A program made the translations under genes and the position numbers. Shown piece after piece: positions 46,625 through 56,312 of a DNA stretch of 64,000 nt (positions are counted from its first letter, which is position 1; the number at the start of each line of letters is the position of its first letter). Source of the DNA: Actinoplanes octamycinicus (GTDB taxonomy: Bacteria > Actinomycetota > Actinomycetes > Mycobacteriales > Micromonosporaceae); the NCBI RefSeq assembly GCF_014205225.1, contig NZ_JACHNB010000001.1, positions 558,001 through 622,000 of the forward strand. Reading direction: 5' to 3'. The notes below the pieces were generated by a model, which saw nothing but the letters and a program-made list of their open reading frames with translations, did no database searches and was not told where the DNA came from.

Positions 46625-47272
46625 GTGCGGAATTGGATGACGGTGATCCCGGTCAAACGGCTGGACGCGGCGAAGAGCCGGCTGCGCGGGGCGGTGGCCG
46701 AGGACCGGCATCCCGATCTCGTGCTCGCCATGCTGGGCGACACCGCGACCGCTGTGCTGAACGCCACCACAGTGGCCGGGCTGATCGTGGTCACCGACGA
46801 CCCGGTGGTGGCCGGCGTCGTCCGCGGCCTGGGCGCCAAGGTGGCGCCGGACCCGGGCGCCGGGCTGAACGCGGCGCTGCGCTTCGGCGCCGACGAGGTG
46901 GCCGGCCCGGCCGCGCACCGCGCGGTGCTCACCGGGGACCTGCCCGCCCTGCGGCCGGAGCAGCTCGACGCGGCCCTCGCCGCCGTCTCCGGGCGGGCCT
47001 TCGTGCCGGACGCGGCCGGGACCGGCACGGTGCTGCTGGCCGTCCCGCCGCGGATGCCGCTCGACCCGTGGTTCGGCCCGGGCTCGGCGGCCGCCCATCG
47101 GGCCTCCGGCGCGACCCCGCTGAGCGGGGACTGGCCGGGCCTGCGGCAGGACGTGGACACCGCCGGTGACCTGGACACCGTGCTCCGGCTGGGGGCCGGC
47201 GGGCGGACCCGGGCACTGCTGCGTGATGTCGGACTCAGCCAGGCGTGCACGCCGGCCGCCTGCGCCAGGTAG
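46625..47272 (+). CDS. cofC: CofC/FbiD-type phosphoenolpyruvate (or 2-phospho-L-lactate) guanylyltransferase
   Basis: 215-residue nucleotidyltransferase of coenzyme F420 synthesis. The N-terminus [19 protein letters not shown] gives the GTP-binding pattern, and [36 protein letters not shown] and [17 protein letters not shown] are family motifs. In actinobacteria the equivalent FbiD uses phosphoenolpyruvate (Mycobacterium); CofC of archaea uses 2-phospho-L-lactate. Several possible GTG starts exist (46619, 46625); 46625 has GGGCGGG upstream. No other F420 genes are in the window. Confidence 0.9.
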   Translation: MRNWMTVIPVKRLDAAKSRLRGAVAEDRHPDLVLAMLGDTATAVLNATTVAGLIVVTDDPVVAGVVRGLGAKVAPDPGAGLNAALRFGADEVAGPAAHRAVLTGDLPALRPEQLDAALAAVSGRAFVPDAAGTGTVLLAVPPRMPLDPWFGPGSAAAHRASGATPLSGDWPGLRQDVDTAGDLDTVLRLGAGGRTRALLRDVGLSQACTPAACAR

Positions 47273-47282
47273 CGTCTCTGGC

Positions 47283-47480
47283 ATGCAGGGCACCATCGCC
47301 ACCTTCGACCCCGGCACCCGCAGTGGCACGCTGCTCCTCGACGACGGCTCTGAGCTGGCCTTCGGGGCAGCCGCGTTCGGCCGCTCCGGGCTGCGGCTGC
47401 TGCGGCTCGGCCAGCGGGTGTCGATCGAGGCGCAACCGGACGGTGTGGTGAACCGTTTGTCAATTCCTGGAATCGCCTGA
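47283..47480 (+). CDS. Cold-shock-domain-like small protein
   Basis: 65 residues: [31 protein letters not shown] and [20 protein letters not shown]. The first part follows the five-strand cold-shock pattern (G-x-I-x-x-F-x-x-x-x-x-x-G-x-L), but the RNA-binding motifs GFGFI and VFVHF of classical Csp are not kept, so RNA binding may be weak. It lies 10 bp after cofC and 55 bp before ppk. Function unknown. Confidence 0.72.
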   Translation: MQGTIATFDPGTRSGTLLLDDGSELAFGAAAFGRSGLRLLRLGQRVSIEAQPDGVVNRLSIPGIA

Positions 47481-47535
47481 GTTGATCATTGCTTAGTTCG
47501 TTTCACGTTCCGCCCGGACCGGCAATGATGGACGC

Positions 47536-49797
47536 ATGCAGACCCCGCCCCGGACCCCCGAGACCCGCCGGCGTGGCCCGAACGGCCGCTTTCTCCCGCG
47601 TACGCCTGCCGGCGCCGTCGATGTAGCTGAACCGGTCAAGCCCGTGGTGGAGGTTGTCGTGCCGAAATCCAAACCGGCGGAGACGCCGGTGCAGCCCGAG
47701 CCGGCCCTGGCGGAGGACCCGGACCAGGGCTACTACCTCCCGGACGACCGGTTCGCCAACCGCGAGCTGTCCTGGCTCGACTTCAACGCGCGGGTGCTGG
47801 CGCTCGCCGAGGACCCGGGCACCCCGCTGCTGGAGCGGGCCAAGTTCCTGGCGATCTTCGCGAGCAACCTGGACGAGTTCTACATGGTCCGGGTCGCCGG
47901 GCTGAAGCGCCGGTTGAGCGCCGGTCTGCCGGTGCGCGGCGGTGACCGTTCCCCGCTGCGGCAGCAGATCGAGATGATCACCGAGCGCACCGCCGACCTG
48001 GTCACCCGGCACGCCGCCTGCTTCGCCGACGAGGTCCGGCCGAAACTGGCCGCCGAGGGCATCGAGCTGGTCAGCTGGAAGGAGCTGGACGAGCCGGAGC
48101 GGGGCCGGCTGCGCACCTTCTTCCGGGAGCAGGTGTTCCCGGTGCTCACCCCGCTCGCGGTGGACCCCGCGCACCCGTTCCCGTACATCTCCAGCCGCTC
48201 GCTCAACCTGGCCGTGGCGCTGCGCTACCCGGACGGCGACAACCCGGAGCTGTTCGCCCGGATCAAGGTGCCGAACAACGTCCCGCGCTTCGTGACCGTG
48301 CAGAACGACAGCCGCGGGGTGCGCTTCCTGCCCATCGAGGACCTGATCGCGAACCACCTGGACCAGCTCTTCCCGGGCATGCAGATCCTGGAGACGCATG
48401 CCTTCCGGGTGACCCGCAACGCCGAGCTGGAGGTCGACGAGGACCGCGACGAGGACCTGCTGCAGGCCCTGGAGCGGGAGCTGGCGCAGCGCCGGTTCGG
48501 CCCGCCGGTCCGGCTCGAGGTGGCCGCCTCGATCAGCGACCACGTGCTCGACCTGCTGGTCCGCGAGCTGGACATGGACAGCCACGACGTGCTGCGGGTG
48601 CCCGGCCTGCTCGACCTGTCGGCGCTCTGGCAGGTCTTCGGCGAGTGCGACCGGGACGACCTGAAGGACCGCCCTTTCGTCCCGGCGACCCATCCGCAGC
48701 TGGCCGACGGCGAGGTGCCGCGCAGCGTGTTCAACCGGCTGCGTGAGTCGGACATCCTGGTGCACCATCCGTACCACTCGTTCTCGACGAGCGTGCAGCG
48801 CTTCATCGAGCAGGCCGCCGCCGACCCGAACGTGCTGGCCATCAAGCAGACGCTCTACCGGACGTCGGGCGACTCGCCGATCGTCGACGCGCTGGTCGAC
48901 GCGGCCGCCGCCGGCAAGCAGGTGGTGGTGCTGGTCGAGGTGAAGGCCCGGTTCGACGAGGTGGCCAACATCGCCTGGGCGCGCACCCTGGAGCGGGCCG
49001 GCTGCCACGTGGTCTACGGCCTGGTCGGGCTCAAGACGCACTGCAAGACCGCGCTGGTGGTCCGGCAGGAGGGCAACCAGCTGCGGCGCTACTGCCACAT
49101 CGGCACCGGCAACTACCACCCGAAGACCGCCCGGCTCTACGAGGACTTCGGCATGCTGACCGCCGACCCGGAGGTGGGCGCCGACGTCACCGACCTGTTC
49201 AACGTGCTGACCGGGTACAGCCGGCAGACCACGTACCGGCGGCTGCTGGTCGCCCCGCACGGGGTGCGCCGCGGCCTGCTGGACCGGCTGGAGGAGCAGG
49301 CCAAGATCGCCCGGGCCGGTGGCGACGCGCTGGTCCAGTTCAAGGTGAACTCGATGGTCGACGAGGAGACCGCGGACGCGCTCTACCGCGCCTCGCAGGA
49401 CGGCGTCCGGATCGACCTGGTGATCCGCGGGATGTGCACGCTGCGCCCGGGTGTGCCCGGCCTGTCGGAGAACATCCGGGTCCGCTCGATCGTCGGCCGT
49501 TTCCTGGAGCACTCCCGGGTCTTCCGGTTCGGCGCCGGCGACGACGCGGAGTACTGGATCGGCTCCGCCGACCTGATGCACCGCAACCTGGACCGCCGGG
49601 TCGAGGCACTGGTCAAGGTGACCATGTCGTCCGCCCGCGAGGAGCTGCGCAACGTGCTGGAGCTGTCGATGGCCGAGGGCACCGAGGGCTGGGACCTGGG
49701 TGGCGACGGCGTCTGGCGGCGCAACACCGGCGACCCGACCGGCAAGCAGGTCCATCTGCAGGAGGCCCTGCTCCGGCGGGTCATCAAGGGCAGCTGA
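47536..49797 (+). CDS. ppk: Polyphosphate kinase 1
   Basis: 753-residue PPK1 that reversibly polymerises phosphate from ATP. A Pro/Arg/Val-rich N-tail of about 65 residues precedes [22 protein letters not shown], the family opening. The catalytic core has [15 protein letters not shown] (autophosphorylated histidine region) and [22 protein letters not shown] (second conserved histidine). The C-terminus [21 protein letters not shown] completes the family length. Its stop overlaps the mutT1 start (ATG at 49797), so the two are translationally coupled. Confidence 0.97.
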   Translation: MQTPPRTPETRRRGPNGRFLPRTPAGAVDVAEPVKPVVEVVVPKSKPAETPVQPEPALAEDPDQGYYLPDDRFANRELSWLDFNARVLALAEDPGTPLLERAKFLAIFASNLDEFYMVRVAGLKRRLSAGLPVRGGDRSPLRQQIEMITERTADLVTRHAACFADEVRPKLAAEGIELVSWKELDEPERGRLRTFFREQVFPVLTPLAVDPAHPFPYISSRSLNLAVALRYPDGDNPELFARIKVPNNVPRFVTVQNDSRGVRFLPIEDLIANHLDQLFPGMQILETHAFRVTRNAELEVDEDRDEDLLQALERELAQRRFGPPVRLEVAASISDHVLDLLVRELDMDSHDVLRVPGLLDLSALWQVFGECDRDDLKDRPFVPATHPQLADGEVPRSVFNRLRESDILVHHPYHSFSTSVQRFIEQAAADPNVLAIKQTLYRTSGDSPIVDALVDAAAAGKQVVVLVEVKARFDEVANIAWARTLERAGCHVVYGLVGLKTHCKTALVVRQEGNQLRRYCHIGTGNYHPKTARLYEDFGMLTADPEVGADVTDLFNVLTGYSRQTTYRRLLVAPHGVRRGLLDRLEEQAKIARAGGDALVQFKVNSMVDEETADALYRASQDGVRIDLVIRGMCTLRPGVPGLSENIRVRSIVGRFLEHSRVFRFGAGDDAEYWIGSADLMHRNLDRRVEALVKVTMSSAREELRNVLELSMAEGTEGWDLGGDGVWRRNTGDPTGKQVHLQEALLRRVIKGS

Positions 49798-50675
49798 TGC
49801 CGGAGCCGGTACATGCCGCCGGTGGGGTGCTCTACCGCCCCGGACCGGACGGCACGCCCGAGGTCTGCCTGGTGCACCGCCCCCGGTACGACGACTGGAG
49901 CCTGCCCAAGGGCACCGTCAAGCGCGGCGAGCCGGACCTGGCCGCCGCGGTCCGGGAGGTCGCCGAGGAGACCGGCGCACAGGGCATCCCGGAGCTCGGG
50001 CTGCCCGAGGTGGCCTACCGGCTGCCCGACGGGCGGCCGAAAACCGTGCGGTTCTGGCTGATGCGGGCCGCCACCAGCGGCCCGGTGCAGGACACCGGCG
50101 AGGTGGACAAGCTCACCTGGCTGCCGGTGCGGGAGGCCGCCGGCCGGCTGACCTATCCGGACGAGCGCCCGCTGCTCGACCTGGTGGCCGGCCTGCCGCC
50201 GATCACCGCGGTGGTGGCGCTGGTCCGGCACGCGCACGCCGGCGAGCGCAAGCACTGGTCCGGGCCGGACTCGCTGCGCCCGATCAGCGCGAAAGGGCAG
50301 CGGCAGGCCGGCCTGGTCGCCGAGCGGCTGGCCACCTTCCAGCCCCGGCGGCTGGTCGCGGCCACCCCGCTGCGCTGCTCGCAGACCCTGCAGCCGGTGG
50401 TCGCGGCGACCGGGCTGCCGTTGCTGGTGGACACCGCGTTCGCCGAGCCGGACGAGCCGTCCGGGCTGCCGGCCCGGCTGCGGGCCGCGCAGGAGCGGCT
50501 GGCCGAGCTGCGGACCGCCGGCCGGGTGGTGGTGTGCAGCCAGGGCAAGCTGATGCCGCCGCTGCTGGCGCGGCTGACCGGGGACGGCGACGCCGAGGCG
50601 TACCGGACCCGCAAGGGCGACGGCTGGCTGCTCACCTGGTCCGGCGCGACGCTGCTAGCGGCCTCGCGCTGGTGA
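49797..50675 (+). CDS. mutT1: NUDIX hydrolase fused to histidine-phosphatase domain (MutT1-like)
   Basis: 292 residues. An N-terminal NUDIX domain holds the NUDIX box GTVKRGEPDLAAAVREVAEE (its final TG follows directly). A C-terminal histidine-phosphatase domain begins ALVRHAHAGERKHW (RHA variant of RHG). This fusion is the actinobacterial MutT1 type, which in mycobacteria hydrolyses 8-oxo-GTP/8-oxo-dGTP and diadenosine polyphosphates. The mycobacterial order ppk-mutT1-hupB-leuD-leuC is preserved here. It overlaps ppk at ATGA, and its last 44 bp are antisense to the membrane protein gene at 50632. Confidence 0.93.
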   Translation: MPEPVHAAGGVLYRPGPDGTPEVCLVHRPRYDDWSLPKGTVKRGEPDLAAAVREVAEETGAQGIPELGLPEVAYRLPDGRPKTVRFWLMRAATSGPVQDTGEVDKLTWLPVREAAGRLTYPDERPLLDLVAGLPPITAVVALVRHAHAGERKHWSGPDSLRPISAKGQRQAGLVAERLATFQPRRLVAATPLRCSQTLQPVVAATGLPLLVDTAFAEPDEPSGLPARLRAAQERLAELRTAGRVVVCSQGKLMPPLLARLTGDGDAEAYRTRKGDGWLLTWSGATLLAASRW

Positions 50676-51042
50676 CCTGCTCGATCCGCCAGTGCCCGAC
50701 CAGGTCGCCGGTGAGCCAGCGGGCCCGCCACAGCTCGTCGCGGCGGGGCTCCCAGTCGCGATAGGGCAGTAACGCCAGCCGCCAGCTCAGCACCCCGGCC
50801 AGGTACCAGCCGTAGAGCGGAACCGCGCCGGCCAGCCCGTCCCGGGCGCGGTAGGACGTGCCCGGGGCGTAACCGGCCACCGCCAGGCCGCACCAGCCAC
50901 AGGTGACCAGCCAGTCCAGCACCGGCCAGCCGGTGGCGTGCTCGGCCAGGTCGCCGAGCGTCCAGCCGGGCACGACGGCCAGCGCGAAGAGCCCCGCGGC
51001 CAGGCTCGCGCGGGCCACCAAACCTCGCGGTCTGCGTTCCAT
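50632..51042 (-). CDS. Predicted membrane protein, unknown function
   Basis: 136 residues with about three hydrophobic helices (SLAAGLFALAVVPGWTL, LDWLVTCGWCGLAVAGY and AVPLYGWYLAGVLSW), a basic N-terminus and an Arg/Trp-rich tail (YRDWEPRRDELWRARWLTG). No family recognised. It ends inside the 3' end of mutT1 on the opposite strand (44 bp overlap). Base composition and third-position bias match real genes of the window, so I keep it with moderate confidence. Confidence 0.65.
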   Translation of the reverse strand: MERRPRGLVARASLAAGLFALAVVPGWTLGDLAEHATGWPVLDWLVTCGWCGLAVAGYAPGTSYRARDGLAGAVPLYGWYLAGVLSWRLALLPYRDWEPRRDELWRARWLTGDLVGHWRIEQVTSARPLAASRRTR

Positions 51043-51080
51043 GCCCGGACGGTAGGCCCGGGAGGCGGTGCGCTCGCGGC

Positions 51081-51115
51081 AAACACAAAGGCGTCCACCG
51101 TACGATGGACGCCTT
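51081..51115 (-). terminator. Rho-independent terminator of hup
   Basis: On the minus strand AAGGCGTCCA pairs with TGGACGCCTT around TCGTACGG, followed by TGTGTTTG. It begins about 20 bp past the hup stop codon at 51136. Confidence 0.8.
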
Positions 51116-51135
51116 CTGCTGTGCCGGTCGTGAGC

Positions 51136-51930
51136 TCAGCGTGCCTTGCGGTTCGAAGCGGCCTTGGCGGTCGCGGCGCTCTTGGCGCGGGCCGGCGCCG
51201 GAGCCGGCGTGACGGTCTTGCGCGCCGTGGTCTTCTTGGCCGCGGCGGCCTTGGTCGTCGTCTTCTTCGCCGGCGAGGTCTTGGCCGGAGCCGACTTCGC
51301 CGCCGCCGTCGTCTTCTTCGCCGCCGTGCTGGTGCTCTTCTTGCTCGCGGCCGTCGACGCGGTCTTCTTGGTGGCGGCCGTCGTCGCGGTCTTCTTCGCG
51401 GCGGTGGCCTTGGTGACCGGCGCCGACTTGGCGGCGGTCTTCGTCGCCGGCGCCGACTTGGCCGCGGTGGACTTGGCCGCCGTCGACTTGCTGGCGGTCG
51501 CCTTGCTGGCGGCCGACTTGGTGGCCGTGGCCTTGGCCGCCGACTTGGCCGGGGTCGCGGTCTTCTTCGCCGTGGCGGTCTTGGTGGCCGCCGCCGACTT
51601 GGCCGGGGTGGCCTTGGTCGCCGCGGTCTTCTTCGCCGTGGCCGCCTTCGCCGGTTTCCCGCTGGCGACCAGTTCCCGGAAGGTGTTGCCGGGCCGGAAT
51701 GCGGCGACCGACGTCTTCTTCACCTTCACCGGCTCACCGGTGCGCGGATTCCGGGCGGTTCGCGCATTGCGCGCCCGCTTCTCCCAGGATCCGAAGCCGG
51801 TGAGGGATACCTTGTCTCCCTTGGCGACGGCGTTCTGCACCTCACTGATGAACGCGTCCAGCGCAATCGTCGCCGTCTTCCTGTCGCCCAGCTTGACGGC
51901 GAGCGCCTCAATGAGCTCGGCCTTGTTCAC
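51136..51930 (-). CDS. hup: HU-family nucleoid protein with long lysine/alanine tail
   Basis: 264 residues. Residues 1-95 are a complete HU domain: VNKAELIEALAVKLGDRKTA, SLTGFGSWEKRARNARTARN, and the DNA-minor-groove arm RNPRTGEPVKVKKTSVAAFR. Residues 100-264 are a low-complexity Lys/Ala/Thr/Ser/Pro tail with repeated (A/S)KK(T)A motifs, like histone H1 and mycobacterial HupB or Streptomyces HupS. The tail compacts DNA and is probably acetylated. GTG start after GGAGGAAA. Followed by a terminator. Confidence 0.96.
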   Translation of the reverse strand: MNKAELIEALAVKLGDRKTATIALDAFISEVQNAVAKGDKVSLTGFGSWEKRARNARTARNPRTGEPVKVKKTSVAAFRPGNTFRELVASGKPAKAATAKKTAATKATPAKSAAATKTATAKKTATPAKSAAKATATKSAASKATASKSTAAKSTAAKSAPATKTAAKSAPVTKATAAKKTATTAATKKTASTAASKKSTSTAAKKTTAAAKSAPAKTSPAKKTTTKAAAAKKTTARKTVTPAPAPARAKSAATAKAASNRKAR

Positions 51931-52043
51931 GGTTTCCTCCCGGACGTGAGAACTGGCCCGTCGCAGGCCATTCTGCGCGCACGGTATGCCCTGTGACCTG
52001 GAGACACAAACATTCGTGGCAAAAATCCGTTGTGTCCCAACGA

Positions 52044-52080
52044 AATTCGCCCCCATCGGCGACACCGACGGGGGCGAATT
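52044..52080 (-). terminator. Hairpin terminator between leuD and hup
   Basis: AATTCGCCCCC(A)TCGG and CCGA(C)GGGGGCGAATT form a 16-bp stem with one mismatch around CGACA, followed on the minus strand by TTTCGTT. It starts 12 bp after the leuD stop. Confidence 0.75.
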
Positions 52081-52092
52081 CCTGATCGGGAC

Positions 52093-52683
52093 TTAAAGAG
52101 TGACCACCGGCTTGAAAGCCGGACGACCCTTCTCGTACGCACTAATCGCGTCCTCGTGGCGCAACGTCAGTCCGATGTCGTCGAGCCCCTCCATCAGACG
52201 CCAGCGGCTGAAATCGTCGATCGGGAACGAGTACGCCGCGTCGTCCACCCGGACCACCCGCTCGGCCAGGTCGACGGTGATCTGCTTCTCCGGCTCGCTC
52301 TCGGCGAGGTCCCAGAGGCTTTCCACGATCTTCTGGTCCAGCTGGACCGGCAGCAGGCCCTCCTTGAGCGCGTTGCCCCGGAAGATGTCGCCGAACCGGG
52401 CCGCGATCACCACCTTGAAGCCCCAGTCGCGCAGCGCCCAGACGGCGTGCTGCCGGGACGAGCCGGTGCCGAAGTTCGGCCCGGCGACCAGGATGGTGGC
52501 GCCGGCGTGGGCCGGGTTGTGCAGCACGAAGCCCGGGTCCTCGCGCCAGGCGCTGAAGAGGCCGTCCTCGAAGCCGGTGCGGGTGACCCGCTTCAGATAG
52601 ACCGCCGGGATGATCTGGTCGGTGTCCACATCGGAACGGCGGAGCGGCATGACCTTGCCGCTGTGGGTGACGAACTTGTCCAT
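52093..52683 (-). CDS. leuD: 3-isopropylmalate dehydratase small subunit
   Basis: 196-residue swivelling-domain subunit of isopropylmalate isomerase. Family blocks are [48 protein letters not shown] and [21 protein letters not shown]. The ATG at 52683 follows GGAGAGAGACCC. It is 16 bp downstream of leuC and pairs with it in leucine synthesis. Confidence 0.97.
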   Translation of the reverse strand: MDKFVTHSGKVMPLRRSDVDTDQIIPAVYLKRVTRTGFEDGLFSAWREDPGFVLHNPAHAGATILVAGPNFGTGSSRQHAVWALRDWGFKVVIAARFGDIFRGNALKEGLLPVQLDQKIVESLWDLAESEPEKQITVDLAERVVRVDDAAYSFPIDDFSRWRLMEGLDDIGLTLRHEDAISAYEKGRPAFKPVVTL

Positions 52684-52699
52684 GGGTCTCTCTCCGGGC

Positions 52700-54154
52700 T
52701 CAGAGGTCGGCGGGGGCGGCCAGCTTGCCGACCACGGCGGTGGCGGCGGCGACCTGCGGCGAGACCAGGTGGGTACGCCCACCCTTGCCCTGCCGGCCCT
52801 CGAAGTTGCGGTTGGAGGTGGACGCCGCGCGCTGCCCGGGGCTCAGCGTGTCCGGGTTCATGCCCAGGCACATCGAGCAGCCGGCGAACCGCCACTCGGC
52901 CCCGGCGTCCGTGAAGATCTTGTCCAGGCCCTCGGCCTCGGCCTGCTCGCGCACGACGTAGGAGCCCGGGACGATCATCATCCGGACGCCGTCGGCCACC
53001 TTGCGGCCACGGATCACGTCGGCCGCGGCCCGCAGGTCCTCCAGCCGGCCGTTGGTGCACGAGCCGACGAAGACCACGTCGACCGGGACGTCGCGGAACG
53101 GGGTGCCCGGGGTGAGGTCCATGTACGCCAGGGCGCGCTCGGCGGCGCCGCGCTCCACCTCGTCCGGGAAGTCCTGCGGGTCCGGCACCACGCCGTCCAG
53201 CGCCGCGCCCTGACCCGGGTTGGTGCCCCAGGTGATGAACGGGCTGATCGCCGAGGCGTCCAGGATGATCTCGGTGTCGTACTCGGCGTCCTCGTCGGTG
53301 ACCAGGGTCTCCCAGTACGCGACCGCGGCGTCCCAGTCGGCGCCCTGCGGCGCGTGCCGGCGCCCCTTGAGGTAGGCGAACGTGGTCTCGTCCGGCGCGA
53401 TCATGCCGGCCTTGGCGCCCCACTCGATCGACATGTTGCAGATCGTCATCCGGCCCTCCATGGAGAGCTTGCGGATCGCCTCGCCGCGGTACTCGACGAT
53501 GTGGCCGTTGCCGCCGCCGGTGCCGGTCTGCGTGATCAGCGCGAGGATCAGGTCCTTGGCGCTCACCCCGGGACGCAGCTCGCCGACGACCGTGACGGCC
53601 ATCGTCTTCGGCTTCGACTGCGGCAGCGTCTGGGTGGCGAGCACGTGCTCGACCTCACTGGTGCCGATGCCGAAGGCCAGCGCGCCGAACGCGCCGTGGG
53701 TCGCGGTGTGCGAGTCGCCGCAGACGATCGTCATGCCGGGCTGGGTGAGACCCAGCTGCGGGCCGATCACGTGCACGATGCCCTGGTTCACGTCACCGAG
53801 CGGGCGGATCTCGACGCCGAACTCGGCGCAGTTCTTCCGCAGGGTCTCGATCTGGGTGCGGGAGACCGTGTCGGCGATGGTCAGCAGCTCACCACGGCGG
53901 GTGTTGAACGACGGGTCCGCGTACCCGGTCGGGGTGTTGTGGTCCTCCGTCGCGAGCGTGAGGTCGGTCCGTCGAACGGGCCGGCCGGCCATCCGCAGGC
54001 CGTCGAACGCCTGCGGGCTGGTGACCTCGTGCAGCAGGTGCAGGTCGATGAAGAGCAGGTCCGGCTCGCCCTCGGCCGTGCGCACCACGTGGTCATCCCA
54101 GACCTTCTCGGCCAGGGTCCTGGGTTTCCCGCTGTCGGGAGTGACTCCCACCAT
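52700..54154 (-). CDS. leuC: 3-isopropylmalate dehydratase large subunit
   Basis: 484 residues. The aconitase-type 4Fe-4S ligands are Cys366 ([10 protein letters not shown]), Cys426 and Cys429 ([11 protein letters not shown]). The N-terminal blocks HNTPTG and [34 protein letters not shown] are intact. Divergent from the IclR-type regulator, which in actinomycetes (NdgR/LtbR) represses or activates leuCD, so the small intergenic gap should contain the control site. Confidence 0.97.
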   Translation of the reverse strand: MVGVTPDSGKPRTLAEKVWDDHVVRTAEGEPDLLFIDLHLLHEVTSPQAFDGLRMAGRPVRRTDLTLATEDHNTPTGYADPSFNTRRGELLTIADTVSRTQIETLRKNCAEFGVEIRPLGDVNQGIVHVIGPQLGLTQPGMTIVCGDSHTATHGAFGALAFGIGTSEVEHVLATQTLPQSKPKTMAVTVVGELRPGVSAKDLILALITQTGTGGGNGHIVEYRGEAIRKLSMEGRMTICNMSIEWGAKAGMIAPDETTFAYLKGRRHAPQGADWDAAVAYWETLVTDEDAEYDTEIILDASAISPFITWGTNPGQGAALDGVVPDPQDFPDEVERGAAERALAYMDLTPGTPFRDVPVDVVFVGSCTNGRLEDLRAAADVIRGRKVADGVRMMIVPGSYVVREQAEAEGLDKIFTDAGAEWRFAGCSMCLGMNPDTLSPGQRAASTSNRNFEGRQGKGGRTHLVSPQVAAATAVVGKLAAPADL

Positions 54155-54203
54155 CTGGACATCCTAAATTCTGGAATGTATGTTTCGGCTTGTGGGACAC
54201 AGT
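54155..54203. promoter_or_regulatory. leuCD/ndgR divergent control region
   Basis: A 49-bp gap carries the inverted repeat ATTC-TG-GAAT (54168-54177) and the A+T-rich context CCTAAATTCTGGAATGTATG. By analogy with Streptomyces NdgR this is a likely binding site; the match is only by position and symmetry. Confidence 0.4.
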
Positions 54204-54890
54204 ATGAGCGGTGTAGGCGTTCTCGACAAGGCGGTTGTCATCCTCGCCGCATGTGTCGACGGCGCCAGCCTGGCCGAGTTGGTCGAACGCACGAAGCTTC
54301 CGCGGGCGACCGCACATCGCCTGGCCCAGGCACTGGAGATTCATCGGATGCTGGTCCGGGACACTCAAGGAAGATGGCGCCCCGGACCTCGCCTGGGCGA
54401 GCTGGCGAACGCCGCGCCGGACGTTCTGCTGACCGCCGCCGAGCCTCTGCTTTCCGCATTGCGGGACGCGACCGGGGAGAGCGCGCAGCTCTACTTGCGC
54501 CGCGCCGACGAGCGCATCTGCGTCGCCGCCGCCGAGCGGGCCAGCGGCCTGCGGGACACCGTCCCGGTCGGCTCGGTGCTGCCGATGGTGGCCGGCTCGG
54601 CCGCCCAGATCCTGCTCGCCTGGGAGCCACCGGAAGCGGTCATGCCGCTCCTGCCCCGCTGCAAGTTCACCGGCCGCACCCTGGCCGAGGTGCGCCGCCG
54701 CGGCTGGGCGCAGAGCGTCGCCGAGCGCGAGCCGGGTGTGGCAAGCGTCTCCGCCCCGATCCGCGACCGCACCGGAAGGGTGATCGCCGCCATCTCGATA
54801 AGCGGTCCGATCGAACGCCTCGGCCGCCGCCCCGGCGAGCGGCACGCGATGGCCGTGGTCCGGGCCGGCCAGCGCCTCTCCGGGCTGTAA
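54204..54890 (+). CDS. ndgR: IclR-family regulator (NdgR/LtbR-like)
   Basis: 228 residues. An N-terminal winged helix (SLAELVERTKLPRATAHRLAQALE) precedes an IclR effector-binding domain (YLRRADERICVAAAERASGLR to HAMAVVRAG). The opening SGVGVLDKAVVIL is the NdgR/LtbR form. Such proteins control leuCD and other amino-acid genes in actinomycetes. The ATG at 54204 is preferred to the one at 54180 because it begins exactly at the conserved SGVGVLDK. A Rho-independent terminator follows. Confidence 0.9.
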   Translation: MSGVGVLDKAVVILAACVDGASLAELVERTKLPRATAHRLAQALEIHRMLVRDTQGRWRPGPRLGELANAAPDVLLTAAEPLLSALRDATGESAQLYLRRADERICVAAAERASGLRDTVPVGSVLPMVAGSAAQILLAWEPPEAVMPLLPRCKFTGRTLAEVRRRGWAQSVAEREPGVASVSAPIRDRTGRVIAAISISGPIERLGRRPGERHAMAVVRAGQRLSGL

Positions 54891-54933
54891 GCCTTCGCCC
54901 TCTCCCCCGCTTCCTCCCGAACGCGATCCTCTC

Positions 54934-54975
54934 GCGCCCGATGGCCGCTCCGCGCCATCGGGCGCGCCTCTTTTT
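54934..54975 (+). terminator. Rho-independent terminator of ndgR
   Basis: GCGCCCGATGGC (54934-54945) pairs with GCCATCGGGCGC (54954-54965), followed by GCCTCTTTTT. It lies 44 bp past the stop codon. Confidence 0.9.
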
Positions 54976-55034
54976 GGGCGACGCCCTTCGCCCGCGGTGG
55001 TCGGCGGTCGCGCGCTCTCGGGGGCTGCGGTCCC

Positions 55035-55151
55035 GGGGCCTGCGCTCCAGGTCCCGCGCTCCCGGGGCCCGTGCTCCGGGGCCCGTGCTCCCGTGCCTGT
55101 GCTCCCGGGCCCGCGCACCGGGGCCAGTGCTCCCGGGCCCGCGCTCCAGGG
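55035..55151. repeat. Degenerate 14-15 bp tandem array
   Basis: Roughly eight units of the form GGGCCCGTGCTCCC (variants GGGGCCAGTGCTCCC, GGGCCCGCGCTCCA) run from about 55035 directly into the conserved block at 55152. No coding frame of quality in any strand. Confidence 0.75.
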
Positions 55152-55244
55152 CCCGCCCTCCCTCGGGGGACCATCCTCAGCCAGTGTGACGGAGACGCAC
55201 GGGGCCGAGCGGATGGGCTGTGGACAACCTGCGGATGTGGAAAA
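55152..55244 (+). repeat. Dispersed block copy B with paired DnaA-box-like nonamers
   Basis: Starts CCCGCCCTCCC, has CGGGGGACCATCC, CAGTGTGACG at 55182, a perfect TGTGGACAA at 55219-55227 and the degenerate nonamer TGTGGAAAA at 55236-55244, 17 bp apart. CAGTGTG to first nonamer is 37 bp, as in copies A and C. It lies between convergent ndgR and the MBL-fold gene. Confidence 0.8.
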
Positions 55245-55329
55245 GCACGAAAGTCGCCACAGCGGGACTTCGGAGGCTCGCACCACGCGCGGGCTCGGCG
55301 GCCTTCACCGCGCGGATGCAGGCTGCGGG

Positions 55330-55998
55330 CTACGGGGTCCAGACGGCGTTGTCGTGGGCGAAGAGGACCCGGCGCGGGTCGAGGGCGAGCAGGCGGGGCA
55401 GCCACGCCGGGGACACGCCCACGCCGGCGCGGTGGCCGAGGACGTCGCTGGTGAAGGTGGTGGCGTGGTCGTGGCTCTGGCCGGCCACGATCACGGTGCC
55501 GTCCGGGGTGGTGACGATCACGGACTGGTGGCCGGCGGTGTGGCCCGGGGTGGGGACGATCAGTACGCCGGGAAGGATCTCGGTGTCGCCGTCGAGTTCC
55601 TCCAGGACGGCGCCGGGGTGGTCGACCAGGGTGGCCAGGTATTCGTCGGAGCTGCGGGCCAGGGCCAGCTCGGTGCGCTGGGTGAAGACCGGGAGGTCGG
55701 CCAGGCCCGGGTTGCCGCCGCAGTGGTCGAAGTGCAGGTGACAGTTGACGACGTACCGGAGGTCGGCGGTCGTGGTCCCGGCGGCGGCGAGCGCCGGGCC
55801 CAGCGGGACCCGGTGCGGCCGGTAGTGGGCGTCGACGCCCGGGGCGTGGCCCATGCCGGTGTCGACCAGGATCTGCCCCGTGGGGTGGTCGATGAGATAG
55901 CCGAGGCAGGGCTCGACCCGGGGCGCACCGGTGCCGGTCTCCTCGGCGGGGCGGATGAAATACCCGAAGTCGACTCGGCGAACGGCGATATCGGTCAT
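55330..55998 (-). CDS. Metallo-beta-lactamase-fold hydrolase (AHL-lactonase-like)
   Basis: 222-residue MBL enzyme. The metal motif HxHxDH is VNCHLHFDHCGGN (His87, His89, Asp91, His92), with LIVPTPGHTAGHQSVIV and VIVAGQSHDHA supplying the later ligands. The overall order and the short N-terminal segment before YLIDHPTGQILVDTGMGHA resemble the N-acyl-homoserine lactonase group; a lactone or ester substrate is the best guess, and quorum quenching is only a possibility. The ATG at 55998 is chosen because the 77-codon upstream extension is repeat sequence. Followed, 85 bp beyond the stop, by dispersed block B. Confidence 0.85.
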   Translation of the reverse strand: MTDIAVRRVDFGYFIRPAEETGTGAPRVEPCLGYLIDHPTGQILVDTGMGHAPGVDAHYRPHRVPLGPALAAAGTTTADLRYVVNCHLHFDHCGGNPGLADLPVFTQRTELALARSSDEYLATLVDHPGAVLEELDGDTEILPGVLIVPTPGHTAGHQSVIVTTPDGTVIVAGQSHDHATTFTSDVLGHRAGVGVSPAWLPRLLALDPRRVLFAHDNAVWTP

Positions 55999-56060
55999 CG
56001 TCGCAGTATCGCCGCCGGGAGGTCGCGGGCCACCGGTTCTCTGCCGACGGCAGAGCCCCG

Positions 56061-56202
56061 ATCGGAAGCCAACGGCAGCGCCTTGGCGGAAAGCTGGCGG
56101 CGGACGCCTTGCCGGGAAGCTGACGGCAGCGCCCTGACGGGAGGCTGACGGCAGCGCCTCGACCGGAAGCTGACGGCGGCGACTTGCCGGGAAACGGAAG
56201 TG
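56061..56202. repeat. About 27-bp tandem repeat between MBL gene and tRNA-Glu
   Basis: Five imperfect copies of a unit resembling AAGCTGACGGCAGCGCC(C/T)TGACGGG run between the MBL start and the tRNA. No reading frame with family similarity. Confidence 0.7.
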
Positions 56203-56239
56203 GCCCGCACCGTGATCGGTGCGGGCCACTGCTCGCTGG

Positions 56240-56312
56240 TAGTCCCGAAGGGATTCGAACCCTCGCTACCGCCTTGAGAGGGCGGCGTCCTAGGCCGCTA
56301 GACGACGGGACC
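56240..56312 (-). tRNA. tRNA-Glu (anticodon CTC), minus copy
   Basis: 73 nt. Acceptor GGTCCCG/CGGGACT, anticodon stem CCGCC/GGCGG with loop CTCTCAA (anticodon CTC) and a T-arm with GGTTCGAAT. The sequence is identical to the plus-strand copy at 60909-60981. A CCA follows the discriminator A in the DNA of this copy only. Confidence 0.95.

Noticed and set aside
51136..51650. Tandem repeat in hup
   Set aside because: The repetitive DNA is explained by the Lys/Ala-rich C-terminal tail of the HU protein, not a separate element.
54155..54203. T-box or leucine leader peptide before leuC
   Set aside because: The gap is only 49 bp and has neither a Leu-codon-rich small frame nor the T-box bulge.
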